Source: Shewanella corallii
GTDB taxonomy: Bacteria > Pseudomonadota > Gammaproteobacteria > Enterobacterales > Shewanellaceae
Direction of reading: 5' to 3'
Length of the DNA: 64,000 bases
Assembly (NCBI RefSeq): GCF_023349125.1
Contig: NZ_JAKIKT010000006.1
Coordinates: forward strand, 248,001 to 312,000
Under the pieces are notes generated by a model, which saw only the letters and a program-made list of their open reading frames with translations, had not been told where the DNA came from and did not search any database. This document shows, piece after piece, positions 17,377 through 26,714 of this stretch. A program made the translations under genes and the position numbers. Within the stretch, counting starts at the first letter, position 1; each line of letters begins with the position of its first letter.

Positions 17377-18050
17377 AGGATTACCTCCCCTTTGGCTGCA
17401 CGTATCTTGAAGAGTTTGGGAGAGGTTCCCAGTGACTCTTTATCTCTTGATACCGGCTGGGTGCGAACCAGTTGGTAAACACCCGACTGGGTATCCAGCA
17501 GGTCACCGAACACCAGTGCCTGGGTTGGGCAAGAGGTGACGCAGGCGGGCAGTTCCCCTTTTGACAATCGGGTTTGCTCACAGAAGTCACACTTGTCTGC
17601 GGCCCTGGTCACCGGGTGAATAAAGCGCACCTTGTATGGGCAGGCGGCGATGCAGTACAGACAGCCTACACATTTCCACTCATCAACCTTGATAATGCCT
17701 GTTTGTGGATCTTTGTATGCGGCGCCGGTTGGACACACATTAACGCAAGGTGCGTTTTCACAGTGCTGGCAGCTTTGGCGCTCGAAGTGGTAAGTCTGGT
17801 TGGGATATTCTCCGTGGGGGCCGGTACGAACGATCTCCAGCCTGCTGACCCCTTCCGGTACCTGGTTTACTTCACGACATGCCTGGGTACAGGCGTCGCA
17901 ACCTATACATCTGTTTTCATCGTGCAACAGGGCATATTTACGCTGAGACGCCGGGCTACTGTGTTCACTGGCTCTGGTTGCCTGATAGGCACTCATCCCT
18001 GCCAGCAATGCACCCGCCCCTTTTAAAAAGAATCGTTTGCTCTTGTCCAT
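17373..18050 (-). CDS. nrfC: NrfC-type periplasmic 4Fe-4S protein
   Basis: The 225 residues start with a Tat-like leader (SKRFFLKGAGALLAG; Lys-Arg rather than Arg-Arg). It carries four cysteine clusters of the DMSO-reductase-B type: CIGCDACTQAC, CQHCENAPCVNVC, CVGCLYCIAAC and CDFCEQTRLSKGELPAC. This predicts four 4Fe-4S clusters passing electrons from NrfD to a cytochrome. It sits between nrfB (gap of three bases) and nrfD (four-base overlap). Confidence 0.92.
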   Translation of the reverse strand: MDKSKRFFLKGAGALLAGMSAYQATRASEHSSPASQRKYALLHDENRCIGCDACTQACREVNQVPEGVSRLEIVRTGPHGEYPNQTYHFERQSCQHCENAPCVNVCPTGAAYKDPQTGIIKVDEWKCVGCLYCIAACPYKVRFIHPVTRAADKCDFCEQTRLSKGELPACVTSCPTQALVFGDLLDTQSGVYQLVRTQPVSRDKESLGTSPKLFKIRAAKGEVIL

Positions 18051-18053
18051 GAC

Positions 18054-18512
18054 TCAATCCTGTTTGCTTTGGTGACACTGCTGACACATTGCGGCTCTGT
18101 CTGCCTGAGTTACGCTCACCATGGGATCTTCCGTCGGGTGCAATTGGTGACACTGACTGCAACTGACCTTGTTGGAGTGCACATTGTGGGTCCACTCCAG
18201 GGTTCCAAGAGCTTGTGGGTCGTGGCACTCAATACAGGGCTTAACCTGAGTTTCGGCGGGGGTGGCAGCATTGAACACCACAAGATCTGACGCTTTTCTT
18301 GGGTGTCCCTGCTTTTCACCATGACAATCTACGCAACTGACAGTGAGGTCTGAGTTCCCATGTATTCCCTGCATGGTGCCGTTGCGTTTGTGGCACTTCA
18401 TGCAGGGGCTTTTATGGATCTCTGACATTGCCGCAGAGCTGGACTCTTTTGCCTGAACCGGCAGCCAGGAAAGCAGGCTGACCAAGGCGACTAACAAAGG
18501 TAATCTAGACAT
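18054..18512 (-). CDS. nrfB: NrfB-like periplasmic pentahaem cytochrome c
   Basis: The 152 residues open with a signal peptide (to about LPVQA, residue 21) followed by exactly five haem sites: CMKCH, CVDCH, CIECH, CSQCH and CQQCH. Five haems and this length match NrfB, which carries electrons from NrfC/NrfD to NrfA. A GAGGG site precedes the ATG. The gene lies 23 bases after a DUF2726-like gene in the same direction, so the operon may have four genes. Confidence 0.9.
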   Translation of the reverse strand: MSRLPLLVALVSLLSWLPVQAKESSSAAMSEIHKSPCMKCHKRNGTMQGIHGNSDLTVSCVDCHGEKQGHPRKASDLVVFNAATPAETQVKPCIECHDPQALGTLEWTHNVHSNKVSCSQCHQLHPTEDPMVSVTQADRAAMCQQCHQSKQD

Positions 18513-18535
18513 CTTCAGTCCCTCTGCGGAGTCGG

Positions 18536-19024
18536 TCAGGCAGCTAAAGCTGTGCGAATTGCAGTTAAATCACAGGGAGAGTCCTTGCGTATCTGAATGT
18601 GATTAATATTGAACTTGGTAAATACATTCTGCAGGAATGAGTTTCTTTCCAAATCCTGCTCATCGGTAATCACAAGCTTAATTTCAGATGAGTCATGGTC
18701 GATGACTACATAATCAATGGTGCAGTTATGCAGCACTGACTTTAGGTCATCGTTATCCTGCACTTCTACCAGGTCATCCATCTTCAGACCGTACAGCACG
18801 TCATACTTGCCGCTGGATACACCGTTCAGGTCGTGAATGTAGTTCAGTACCTGTTTATTACAGAACTGAGGCTTATTTATTATATTGATTTGGCCATCAT
18901 TGATACTCATATCCTTTTTAAAGAACTTAATGCAGGTCAATACAAATGATATAGTGACAAATGGCACAATCAAAAAAAGTACGAAATACATAAATGCATA
19001 GCTGGCTATTACTGATGTGCTCAT
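18536..19024 (-). CDS. Membrane-anchored, divergent DUF2726-like protein
   Basis: Starting at 19024 behind GGAGG, the 162 residues have one N-terminal transmembrane helix (residues ~5-30). A soluble domain follows whose late part (TIDYVVIDHDSSEIKLVITD, then FTKFNINHIQIRKDS) resembles the DUF2726 core, a nuclease-like fold. The usual catalytic-looking acidic and lysine residues are only partly kept. It is the first gene of the nrfBCD transcription unit, which is odd for this family. The assignment is a weak resemblance. Confidence 0.55.
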   Translation of the reverse strand: MSTSVIASYAFMYFVLFLIVPFVTISFVLTCIKFFKKDMSINDGQINIINKPQFCNKQVLNYIHDLNGVSSGKYDVLYGLKMDDLVEVQDNDDLKSVLHNCTIDYVVIDHDSSEIKLVITDEQDLERNSFLQNVFTKFNINHIQIRKDSPCDLTAIRTALAA

Positions 19025-19358
19025 AATAATTTCCTCCATCCTGGTACGAGTCACTCGTAAATATAAATATCAGAAATTAAATATTATCAGTATTCTTTAT
19101 CTCAAAATCATGATCCCCAATATATTGTTATTTATGACAATGCACGGCCTAAGATTTACGGAATACTATTGAGTTATTTGTGGAATATATAAGACTGAAA
19201 CCAGAATTGCAGAACCGAGAATACTTGCGCTAAGTGTATAGTGATAAAGGCTTTATTAGTAAGTTGTTGTGGTGCTGAATATTTTTCGATATCTGTTGCT
19301 TTGGTTGGATTGTTGATTAGAATTCATAAAAAGGGAGAGAGGTTCAAGGAATAGAGAA
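19025..19358. other. AT-rich divergent promoter region
   Basis: About 330 bases lie between the DUF2726-like gene and a LysR gene. Apart from the 15-base palindrome at 19045-19059 I see no gene or clear promoter hexamers. Confidence 0.6.
19045..19059. promoter_or_regulatory. 15-base perfect palindrome upstream of the nrf operon
   Basis: TACGAGT-C-ACTCGTA is a perfect dyad about 20 bases upstream of the DUF2726-like start codon. Its place suggests an operator over the promoter; the binding protein is unknown. Confidence 0.5.
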
Positions 19359-20327
19359 ATGCTTGGTAAAGAAATCGATATTGAGAAAATTGATTTACTC
19401 AGTTTGAGTATTTTAGTTTTACTTTATGAAAATAAGTCGGCAACCATGACATCTAAAGCGTTAAGAATTCCAGCGCCTAAAATTAGTCGTTGCTTAAAAC
19501 AGCTTAGAGATACCTTTGGTAATGAGCTGTTTGTTCGGCAAAGGTATGGTATGCACCCGAATGAGTTTGCCGATCAGCTTTATCCAATCGCCCGAAATAT
19601 TATCGATACTGCCAAGGCTTTCAATCGACTGGATCCCAATATCATCAAGTCCAGGCAGGATTACCCTATCGCGATTCCTGATGCGATCAGCTGTACCATG
19701 ATGCGTTCCCTGATCAATTTGGTGCATGACAAAGAGCACCCCATAGGCATCTCTCTGGAACTTTGGAACGGTAACTCCATCAATGAGGTACTGAACGGCA
19801 ACCTTAGCTTTGCGGTTTCCTGCCACTATTCTCAGGAGCAGCTGCAGGCCTATAGCGATAAGCTGGAAGTCATTCCCATCAAGTCGATGGAAAACCTGTA
19901 TGTGTTGTCCCGGGAAGGGCACAGCATTCTTGACTCAGATATCAGCTTTGAACGCATTGCCGAATACCCTTTTGTCTATACTGAATTTGGTAAGCCTGAA
20001 GAGAGAGCCAGTGCCTTCCAGCGGTTCTGTCTGGGAGAGGGGATCCCTCTTCATACTGAGATAACCATACGCAATGTCGCCTCCCTGATTGATTATCTGA
20101 TTAACAGTGATGCGCTGGCGTTGACCTCTTACAGTTCGCTTTACGACAAGTTTTCAGAAATCCCTCTGCTGCACTCCTGCCAGTTGGCTCACAGGGAAAC
20201 CCGCAGGATGCTGGATAAGTTCCCCTGTTCAACCCTGTTTCTGGTAAGACAAAAGGGTGTCCGGGATGCCAACCTGGACTGGCTGGTGGATAGAGTTATC
20301 AGTCTGATTCAGGCAAATCTGAACTGA
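19359..20327 (+). CDS. LysR-family transcriptional regulator
   Basis: The 322 residues have an N-terminal winged helix (IDLLSLSILVLLYENKSATM, then ISRCLKQLRDTFGNELFVR) and a C-terminal periplasmic-binding-like sensor domain. The HTH is further from consensus than that of the next gene. It is divergent from the DUF2726-nrf operon, so it may regulate it, but no inducer can be proposed. Its 3' end overlaps the convergent second LysR gene by 29 bases. Confidence 0.85.
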   Translation: MLGKEIDIEKIDLLSLSILVLLYENKSATMTSKALRIPAPKISRCLKQLRDTFGNELFVRQRYGMHPNEFADQLYPIARNIIDTAKAFNRLDPNIIKSRQDYPIAIPDAISCTMMRSLINLVHDKEHPIGISLELWNGNSINEVLNGNLSFAVSCHYSQEQLQAYSDKLEVIPIKSMENLYVLSREGHSILDSDISFERIAEYPFVYTEFGKPEERASAFQRFCLGEGIPLHTEITIRNVASLIDYLINSDALALTSYSSLYDKFSEIPLLHSCQLAHRETRRMLDKFPCSTLFLVRQKGVRDANLDWLVDRVISLIQANLN

Positions 20328-21291
20328 CCAGATCGCTGTTCACCACTTGATCTACCTTGGCCAGGATGGTTTGTTTCAGCCATTGATGGCCTGGGTCACT
20401 GTTATTTCGGCTATGCCACAGCAGTACATAGGCCAGTGGAATAAAGTCTATGGGCAAGGGCAACAGTACCAGCGGGTATAGCTTGCAGGCATGGCGGGCA
20501 AAGCTGGAGGGCAGGGTAAACACCAGATCGCTGTGGGCACAAATACTTACAGCGCCATAGAAATCCGGCACTGTGGCACTCAGGTGGCGTCTCTGGTTGG
20601 ACTTGGCCAGGTGATAATCCAGTGCCCACCATTCATTACCTTCGCACCTTACCTGCACATGTGACTGGCTCAGATAATAATCCAGATCCCAGTATCCTGC
20701 CGCCTGTGCCTGCAGTGCCGGGTGCCCCTCTCTGACCAGACACACCTGTTTGTCGGTAAACAGGGTTTCGTGCTCTATCCCTTCCGCCAGATTCTCCACT
20801 TTAAAGCGGGAGTGTGGGTGCAGATCCCGCCCAGCAATGGCAAAGTCCAGTTGTCCCAATACCAGATCCTGCATGGAGTTTTCAGTCCACACATAGCTGT
20901 TAAGGCGGATATTGGGTGCGGCCTTCAGCAGGGGGCCAATAAACTGAGGAACCAATGTCTCATAGGTGCTCTCTACCATGGCCAATGAGAACTGACGCTC
21001 GCTGGAGGCGGGTACAAATCCGGGTGGCTGAGTCAATTCGTATAACTTTTCCAGCGTACCGGGCAGGCGTTCGGCAATCTGTAACGCGTGGGCGGTAGGC
21101 TTGAGTCCACGGGCTGTACGCTGAAACAGGGGATCGCCAAGCATCTCACGCAAGCGGGTGAGATTTTTGCTCAGAGCGGATTGGGTCAGGTGTAAACGCC
21201 GGGCAGCCCGGGTGACGCTTTGCTCTTCCAGCAGAACCTGGAGTACCACCAACAGGTTGAGATCGACTCTGGCAAGGTTGTCCAGTTTCAC
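20299..21291 (-). CDS. LysR-family regulator divergent from a Bcr/CflA exporter
   Basis: This 330-residue protein has a canonical LysR HTH (ARVDLNLLVVLQVLLEEQSV, then RRLHLTQSALSKNLTRLREM). It starts at a GTG (21291) preceded by GAGG. The divergent neighbour is a drug-type exporter, the usual target arrangement for LysR proteins. A palindrome covering the ribosome site suggests autoregulation. Confidence 0.9.
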   Translation of the reverse strand: MKLDNLARVDLNLLVVLQVLLEEQSVTRAARRLHLTQSALSKNLTRLREMLGDPLFQRTARGLKPTAHALQIAERLPGTLEKLYELTQPPGFVPASSERQFSLAMVESTYETLVPQFIGPLLKAAPNIRLNSYVWTENSMQDLVLGQLDFAIAGRDLHPHSRFKVENLAEGIEHETLFTDKQVCLVREGHPALQAQAAGYWDLDYYLSQSHVQVRCEGNEWWALDYHLAKSNQRRHLSATVPDFYGAVSICAHSDLVFTLPSSFARHACKLYPLVLLPLPIDFIPLAYVLLWHSRNNSDPGHQWLKQTILAKVDQVVNSDLVSSDLPESD

Positions 21292-21294
21292 AGA

Positions 21295-21325
21295 TATTCC
21301 TCTGAGGAATTTTTATTTAGGAATA
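21295..21325. promoter_or_regulatory. Palindromic operator candidate between lysR and the MFS exporter gene
   Basis: ATTCCTC-T-GAGGAAT (21296-21310) is a perfect 15-base palindrome. The outer TATTCCT is also repeated inverted as AGGAATA at 21319-21325. The cluster overlaps the leader of the LysR gene in the 108-base divergent region. Confidence 0.6.
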
Positions 21326-21399
21326 TATATCATTTCTGTTCATACCTTGTCGCAACTAAAATACTCCTATTCCAATAAACTAATCGTTACGAGAACCCG

Positions 21400-22602
21400 A
21401 TGAGACCCGGATTGTTACCACTTTTAATGTCAATTGTGCTGCTCAGCCCTCTGGCAATTGATATTTATCTGCCTTCCATGCCTGCAATGGCGGCGGAGTT
21501 TAATGTGTCTGACAGTGATGTGCAGTCCACTCTGGTGCTGTTTCTTGCGGCCATGGGTATTGGCCAGATAGTGATTGGACCGATGGCGGATAAGTTTGGC
21601 CGCCGCCCAGTGGTGCTGGGTGGCTTGTGTTTCTACATCTTATCCAGTCTGTTGGCTGTGTTCGCCCTGGAGTTCTCTTTGCTGCAGCTGGCCCGGGTAC
21701 TACAGGGATTGGCCGCCTGCAGTGCATCCATCGTGGTTTTCAGCGCGGTACGGGATTGCTACAACACCAGTGAAAGTGCCCGTATTTACAGCTACCTGAA
21801 CGGGGCGATTTGCGTGATCCCTGCGCTGGCTCCTACTCTGGGGGGCTTGCTGGCGCTGCAGTTTGGCTGGCGGTCCAACTTCCTGTTTATGGCCGGATAC
21901 GGTTTGCTGATGCTGTTTATTGTGTCATTCAAGTTTGCTGAAACCCGTCCGGCGTCCACAGATACAAGCTCGCCTTTGTATCGCTGGGGACGCTATAAGC
22001 CGGTACTCAGTAACAGTCACTTTATGTTTTATGCCATTACCTGCATGGCAGGCATGGGTGCCATTCTCAGCTATGTGTCCTATTCACCTATGTGGTTGAT
22101 TGGTGAGTTGGGTATTGATGAGCTGACATTCAGTGGTCTGTTTGCCCTTAATGCTGCTTTTAATATCGCTGCCTGTTTTGGTGCCCCAATTGTGATCCGT
22201 AGATTAGGCAACCGACCCACAGTGATTCTGGCGCTGGCCCTGATCCTGGTGGCGGGATTGGCTGAGTTGGTACTTTACCGACTGGGCGTAGTGGCAGGGA
22301 TGGCGGGCGCCATAGCCTATATGTTGCCGATGATTCTGCTGTGTATCGGTTTTGCCCTGCTGCTGGGGCCGGCGACGTCCATGGCGCTGGCACCTTTTGG
22401 CGACCGTGCGGGTACTGCCGCGGCCATGTTGGGCTTTTTCCAGATGAGTGGTGCAGCTTTGCTGACTGCGCTGCTGCAGCAAACCGGTTTGCCTGCTCCG
22501 GTTGCTGTGGGCGGTATGATGACTCTGCTGAGTGCCTTATTGCTGACCGTAATGCGACTTGAGCGATTTGCGCGTTGGCACAGAGAGCCGGTTGCCCCGT
22601 AA
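21400..22602 (+). CDS. Bcr/CflA-family multidrug exporter (MFS)
   Basis: The 400 residues form 12 transmembrane helices. Motif D1/A of DHA1 exporters is visible (SPLAIDIYLPSMPAMA and GPMADKFGRRPVVLGG), as is RVLQGLAACSASIVV in helix 4. Bcr/CflA proteins export bicyclomycin, chloramphenicol, sulphonamides or dipeptides; the natural substrate here is unknown. It is divergent from a LysR gene that probably controls it. Confidence 0.9.
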   Translation: MRPGLLPLLMSIVLLSPLAIDIYLPSMPAMAAEFNVSDSDVQSTLVLFLAAMGIGQIVIGPMADKFGRRPVVLGGLCFYILSSLLAVFALEFSLLQLARVLQGLAACSASIVVFSAVRDCYNTSESARIYSYLNGAICVIPALAPTLGGLLALQFGWRSNFLFMAGYGLLMLFIVSFKFAETRPASTDTSSPLYRWGRYKPVLSNSHFMFYAITCMAGMGAILSYVSYSPMWLIGELGIDELTFSGLFALNAAFNIAACFGAPIVIRRLGNRPTVILALALILVAGLAELVLYRLGVVAGMAGAIAYMLPMILLCIGFALLLGPATSMALAPFGDRAGTAAAMLGFFQMSGAALLTALLQQTGLPAPVAVGGMMTLLSALLLTVMRLERFARWHREPVAP

Positions 22603-22616
22603 AACCCACAAGTAAA

Positions 22617-22644
22617 AGAAAGGCCTGCATTTGCAGGCCTTTCT
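22617..22644. terminator. Bidirectional terminator
   Basis: AGAAAGGCCTGCA (22617-22629) pairs with TGCAGGCCTTTCT (22632-22644) between the MFS gene and the convergent outer-membrane gene. Confidence 0.85.
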
Positions 22645-22659
22645 GTAGGAGTTAATGCT

Positions 22660-23487
22660 CTAGAAACGCGAAGTCAGAGCAACATATAGACTCCAAACAT
22701 CATTATCCGAGTTCAGGTTTACATTCGCACCTGATTGCAGAGAAAAGGTGTTGCCCAGCGGCAGCCAGTAATCAACAGAAGCAATATAAGCACTATCTGA
22801 GTTGCCTTGGTCCGGATTGAGGTAGGCGGCGTTGAGACCGACAGAAAGGGACTTTGTCAGATACCAGTCTGCATAGGTGGATAATGAGTCATACTCGCTT
22901 GAAGAGCGATTGCCATTATATTGGTGGTCGTACTCAAATCTCTCATATTCGAAACCCGCGTCTATGCCTTGGGTGGTGGGCAACTCAAACCAGCTTCTGG
23001 CGTGAGCTCCCCATCTAACGACCTCATAGTTGGATTCGTTCCAAGAACTACCGTTATCCACGTCAGACCTACTGTAGTTGAAAGCAATCTCTGTAGTCGT
23101 GCTCAGGTAATATCCTAGGCTCATATTGGCAGTTCCCATATCGCCAAAGTGATCCAGGGAGGCGTTATACCCGCCTCTTACAAACCAGTTGCTGTCGCTG
23201 ACCCAGGTGCCGCCTATAAAGGCTGAATTTGAGTTTGAACCAGAGGTCATATAAGCGACATCAAGCTGGGATGACTGGGCCAAAAAGGTATTGAGTGCGA
23301 ATGGCGAGTCAGTACTGACTTTATCTAAATGGTAGCTGTAATTAACACTGAACATGTCTGAACTGCTGCCATTCAGATCTGTGTATCCGAACCCGATGCT
23401 CGCTTGGTGTTTAAATTCCTGAGCTTGTGCAGAGCAGCCAATAATGGCCAATGCCAAGCTTACGGCAATTGGAGATAAATACTTCAT
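22660..23487 (-). CDS. Outer-membrane beta-barrel protein of unknown function
   Basis: The 275 residues start with a signal peptide (to about SAQAQ, residue 23). Amphipathic strands rich in Tyr, Ser and Asn follow, ending in VALTSRF with the C-terminal Phe signature of outer-membrane proteins. The length suggests a 12- to 14-strand barrel. I do not recognise a specific porin family. It is a single gene with a terminator downstream. Confidence 0.75.
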   Translation of the reverse strand: MKYLSPIAVSLALAIIGCSAQAQEFKHQASIGFGYTDLNGSSSDMFSVNYSYHLDKVSTDSPFALNTFLAQSSQLDVAYMTSGSNSNSAFIGGTWVSDSNWFVRGGYNASLDHFGDMGTANMSLGYYLSTTTEIAFNYSRSDVDNGSSWNESNYEVVRWGAHARSWFELPTTQGIDAGFEYERFEYDHQYNGNRSSSEYDSLSTYADWYLTKSLSVGLNAAYLNPDQGNSDSAYIASVDYWLPLGNTFSLQSGANVNLNSDNDVWSLYVALTSRF

Positions 23488-23587
23488 TTTGCATCCTTTC
23501 TTGTTGTTTTTCCTTTAGCTGGAGTCCAAATATTCCAGCGCCAGCCAGACTACCTTGGTTAAGGGCGACAGCAATAGTCCAAATGAT

Positions 23588-23596
23588 TGATATAAT
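23588..23596 (+). promoter_or_regulatory. Extended -10 promoter of tapT
   Basis: TG-A-TATAAT is an exact extended -10 element about 35 bases upstream of the tapT start. No clear -35 is visible, as is common for this class. Confidence 0.6.
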
Positions 23597-23630
23597 GCTT
23601 AAGTGTTAAAGTCAGGCAAGTTATTTAGAT

Positions 23631-24245
23631 ATGTCAAAACGTCCCCATTGTCCCCACTGTGATTACCCGCTGAATGCCTGCCTGTGCCAAGCCATACTGC
23701 CAATGCAGAGTGACACCCGGGTGGTAGTTTTGCAGCATCCCAGCGAAGTTGCCCATGCCAAGAACAGTGTCAGGTTGTTGAGTCGGGTCTTGACTGATTG
23801 TGAGTTGGTCGTGGGGGAGACAGAGCAGGACTTCAGTGCGGTCAGAGATCGGCTATTGCAGGACAGGGAGAATACTCTGGTGCTTTACCCGGCCTATGCC
23901 AGTATTGAGCTCGCCGCTATGGCCGACAGTAAGGCCAGTTCAGTTAACCCTGTGAATCTGGTAGTGATTGATGGCACCTGGCGCAAAGCGCTGAAGATCT
24001 ACAAGCTTAACCCCTGGTTAGCTGAGTTGCAGGCTGTGCATCTGGGGGAGAATTATCAGGGACGTTACCGTATTCGCAAGGCAAAGCGGCCTGATAGTTT
24101 ATCGACGCTGGAGGCAACGGCTTATGCCCTGGCGGAACTTGAGCCCGGACTGGACGTTCAGCCTTTATTCCGGGCTTTTGATGCCTTGGTGGAGCGCCAG
24201 CTGGCTGCAATGCCTGAAGCGGTCAGGCAACGTTACCGTGATTGA
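23631..24245 (+). CDS. tapT: tRNA-uridine aminocarboxypropyltransferase (DTW domain)
   Basis: The 204 residues carry an N-terminal zinc-type cluster (CPHCDYPLNACLC), the VVLQHPSEVAHAKNSVRLL segment and the DTW-family motif as DGTWRKA at about residue 114. E. coli TapT (YfiP) transfers the aminocarboxypropyl group of SAM to U47 of tRNAs, forming acp3U. Length and motif order match. It converges with the GGDEF-EAL gene, five bases apart. Confidence 0.88.
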   Translation: MSKRPHCPHCDYPLNACLCQAILPMQSDTRVVVLQHPSEVAHAKNSVRLLSRVLTDCELVVGETEQDFSAVRDRLLQDRENTLVLYPAYASIELAAMADSKASSVNPVNLVVIDGTWRKALKIYKLNPWLAELQAVHLGENYQGRYRIRKAKRPDSLSTLEATAYALAELEPGLDVQPLFRAFDALVERQLAAMPEAVRQRYRD

Positions 24246-24250
24246 AAATA

Positions 24251-26356
24251 TCAGGAGTGAAGGAAGCGACTGCTGAATGCCCCGGCATCCATAGGTTCGC
24301 CAAACAGATAACCCTGTCCATAGCCGCCACCCATTGTTTGCAGCAGGCTTTGTTGCTCATGGCTTTCGACCCCTTCGGCGATATAGATGATGTCCAACGC
24401 CCGGGCGAGCTGCACCACGGCAGCGAACAGTTTCTGCCCCTGGGGATCACCCAGCTGTTGGGCAAACTCTGCATCTATTTTCAGGCTGTCGATAGGCAAG
24501 CTGCCCAATCGGCTCAGCGATGATAATCCAGTGCCAAAGTCGTCAATGGCGATATGAACCCCCATCTCCCTCAGTTGAACCAGTACGCCTTTGGCCTGTA
24601 AAGGCTGTCGCAGCAGAGTGGATTCAGTGATCTCCAGAATCAGTGATTCTGCTGGCAGATTCGCCTTTGCCAAAGCATGACTGACCATGTCCACAAAATC
24701 AGGGTGCTCCAATTGCAGTGGCGATATATTGACTGAGATATTCAGTGGCTTGCCTGATGTTTCCCGCCATTTGGCAGCCTGTCGGCAAGCTTGCTCCAGT
24801 ACCCATTGTCCCACTTTGACTATCATGCCCGTCTCTTCCAATTGAGGAAGAAAATCCCGGGCATCCAGTAAAGTGTGTTCATCTTTTTGCCAGCGCAACA
24901 GAGCTTCTGCCGCGATAACATGGCCCGTGTCCAGATCCACAATTCCCTGATAAGCGAGCGAGAACTGGCGCAGGCCCATGGCATGGCGCAGGTTGTTGAT
25001 AAATTTAATCTTACGCTCCGCTTCCTGCTGCATGTCGGCGCTGTAGAACTGAATATGAGATCTGTGCTTCTTGGCACTGTACATGGCGGTATCGGCCAGC
25101 GAGATAAGCTGAGCTGCCTGGTCGCTGTGCTCCGGAAACAGGGCAATGCCTATACTGGTGCCGAGGAAGAATTTTTGTCCTTCCAACTCAAAGGGGACAT
25201 CAAACAGCCCCAGTACTTCACGGGCCACCGTTTCCACCTGCTTATGATCACGGCAGTCTTCCAAAAGCAGGGTAAATTCATCGCCCCCAAGACGTGCTAT
25301 CTCAGCTTCCCCAATACAGTGGGCTTCCAGGCGGGCAGCGACAAGCTGCAGCACCCGATCGCCGACGCCATGGCCGAAACTGTCGTTAATGTTTTTGAAC
25401 CCATTGAGATCCATAAACATCAAGGCGCCAAACTTAGAAGGGTCCTGCCTGTGTCTTTCCAGCGCCTGGTTCAGCAGTTTGGTAAGCTGATAGCGGTTGG
25501 GTAGGCCGGTCAGGGCATCGGACATTGCCTGCTCAGTTAGCCTTTGTTGCTGCTGTTTGCGGGCGCTGATATCGCTGAAGCGAGTAATCAGATAAATTCG
25601 GCCATCCAGAGAATCTATCCGGCTGGTTGATAGTTGGACCGGGTAAATCGAGCCATCGGCACGCTTTTTCTGTAACTCTCCCTGCCAACTTCCCCGGGCG
25701 GCCAGCGCCTGTTGAAACTCCTGTTCTACATCTGAGGTATAGCTGTCGGCGTTGAGGAAGTCTGGCTGTTGGCCAATCAGCTGCTCGCAGCTGTAACCAC
25801 AGGTGCGGGACATCGCCATATTGGCTGCCAGAATGCGATTGTCTTCGCCTGTGATGTAGATGGCTTCCTCACTGTGCTCCAGTACGCTGGACAGGACATC
25901 CGGCGGCAGCTGTTTGAAACCATGCTCAATGGGATCTCTTTGTTGACGTCTGCGCTCGATCGGGGTGATTACCAGCAGGATCACAGGATGCTGTTTTAGA
26001 ATGCAGGGCCATAGCGTCAATCGGGTGGGTTTTTCATGGTCGCCATCTCGGAGCAGCCATTCCATATGCACTTTATCACCGTCCATGGCGCGATAGATGG
26101 CATCCCGGGCGGCATCTTTACTGGATACCCCCGAGTGCTGACGTCCGGGGGAAAGAGTGGACAGAGAGTGAAGACTCAGCTGATGCCAGCTGAGCTGGAA
26201 GAAATCCAGACAAGCCTGGTTGGCGCCGATAAAACTGTCGCCATCGAGCAGCGCAAAAGGTTGTTTCTCAGGAACGGCGCGAATGCTCGCCAGCTGTTGC
26301 TCAATGGCCAGACTTTCGGCGCAAAGGGAGTGCAGTTGTTGGGACCATTGAGACAT
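24251..26356 (-). CDS. PAS-GGDEF-EAL cyclic-di-GMP protein
   Basis: This 701-residue cytosolic protein has an N-terminal PAS-like region, a second PAS (residues ~155-275, ending ITRFSDISARKQ), a GGDEF domain with intact RLGGDEF, and an EAL domain with EALLRW, DDFGTG and AEGVES preserved. Both the cyclase and phosphodiesterase signatures are complete, so either activity is possible. The inhibitory RxxD site before GGDEF is absent. No transmembrane helix is seen, so the signal is probably cytosolic and sensed by PAS. Confidence 0.92.
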   Translation of the reverse strand: MSQWSQQLHSLCAESLAIEQQLASIRAVPEKQPFALLDGDSFIGANQACLDFFQLSWHQLSLHSLSTLSPGRQHSGVSSKDAARDAIYRAMDGDKVHMEWLLRDGDHEKPTRLTLWPCILKQHPVILLVITPIERRRQQRDPIEHGFKQLPPDVLSSVLEHSEEAIYITGEDNRILAANMAMSRTCGYSCEQLIGQQPDFLNADSYTSDVEQEFQQALAARGSWQGELQKKRADGSIYPVQLSTSRIDSLDGRIYLITRFSDISARKQQQQRLTEQAMSDALTGLPNRYQLTKLLNQALERHRQDPSKFGALMFMDLNGFKNINDSFGHGVGDRVLQLVAARLEAHCIGEAEIARLGGDEFTLLLEDCRDHKQVETVAREVLGLFDVPFELEGQKFFLGTSIGIALFPEHSDQAAQLISLADTAMYSAKKHRSHIQFYSADMQQEAERKIKFINNLRHAMGLRQFSLAYQGIVDLDTGHVIAAEALLRWQKDEHTLLDARDFLPQLEETGMIVKVGQWVLEQACRQAAKWRETSGKPLNISVNISPLQLEHPDFVDMVSHALAKANLPAESLILEITESTLLRQPLQAKGVLVQLREMGVHIAIDDFGTGLSSLSRLGSLPIDSLKIDAEFAQQLGDPQGQKLFAAVVQLARALDIIYIAEGVESHEQQSLLQTMGGGYGQGYLFGEPMDAGAFSSRFLHS

Positions 26357-26714
26357 TTATTACTTTTCCATCAATATGTTATTGCATCAAAAATGATGCA
26401 TTTCTGGATAGCTTCCTTGAGAACTGGGTAAAAGGTAAACGCTTTTACTGCCAGACTCAATGTTACTTCCTGATTTTTTGTTATTTTTTCAGAGGTTAAG
26501 TTATCTATCCCAGGTTTGGACTGCTTGCAAAACCATGCTTCGGATAAGACTTGCTAAAACCCCTGTTTTTTAGATTGAAGACGTACTTATTGTTCTGTGT
26601 TTTTGGTTGTTCGCCTATCTTGATCGCGGTTTTAATCAGCACCTTTGAGATTTTTGTTTATCAGCTGTATAAAGGCGCTCCCGCAGTTGTTTCTGTTTTA
26701 TTCTGGTACTTCAC
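26357..26714. other. Intergenic region between divergent c-di-GMP genes
   Basis: About 358 AT-rich bases must hold both promoters. I looked for a c-di-GMP (GEMM) riboswitch and saw none of its conserved loops. A 66-codon hydrophobic frame at 26551-26751 is probably chance. Confidence 0.55.

Noticed and set aside
19312..19325. FNR-like TTGAT-N4-ATTCA before the LysR gene
   Set aside because: The right half matches only three of five positions, which is expected by chance in AT-rich DNA.
26357..26714. Possible c-di-GMP riboswitch between c-di-GMP genes
   Set aside because: None of the conserved GEMM loop sequences was found on either strand.
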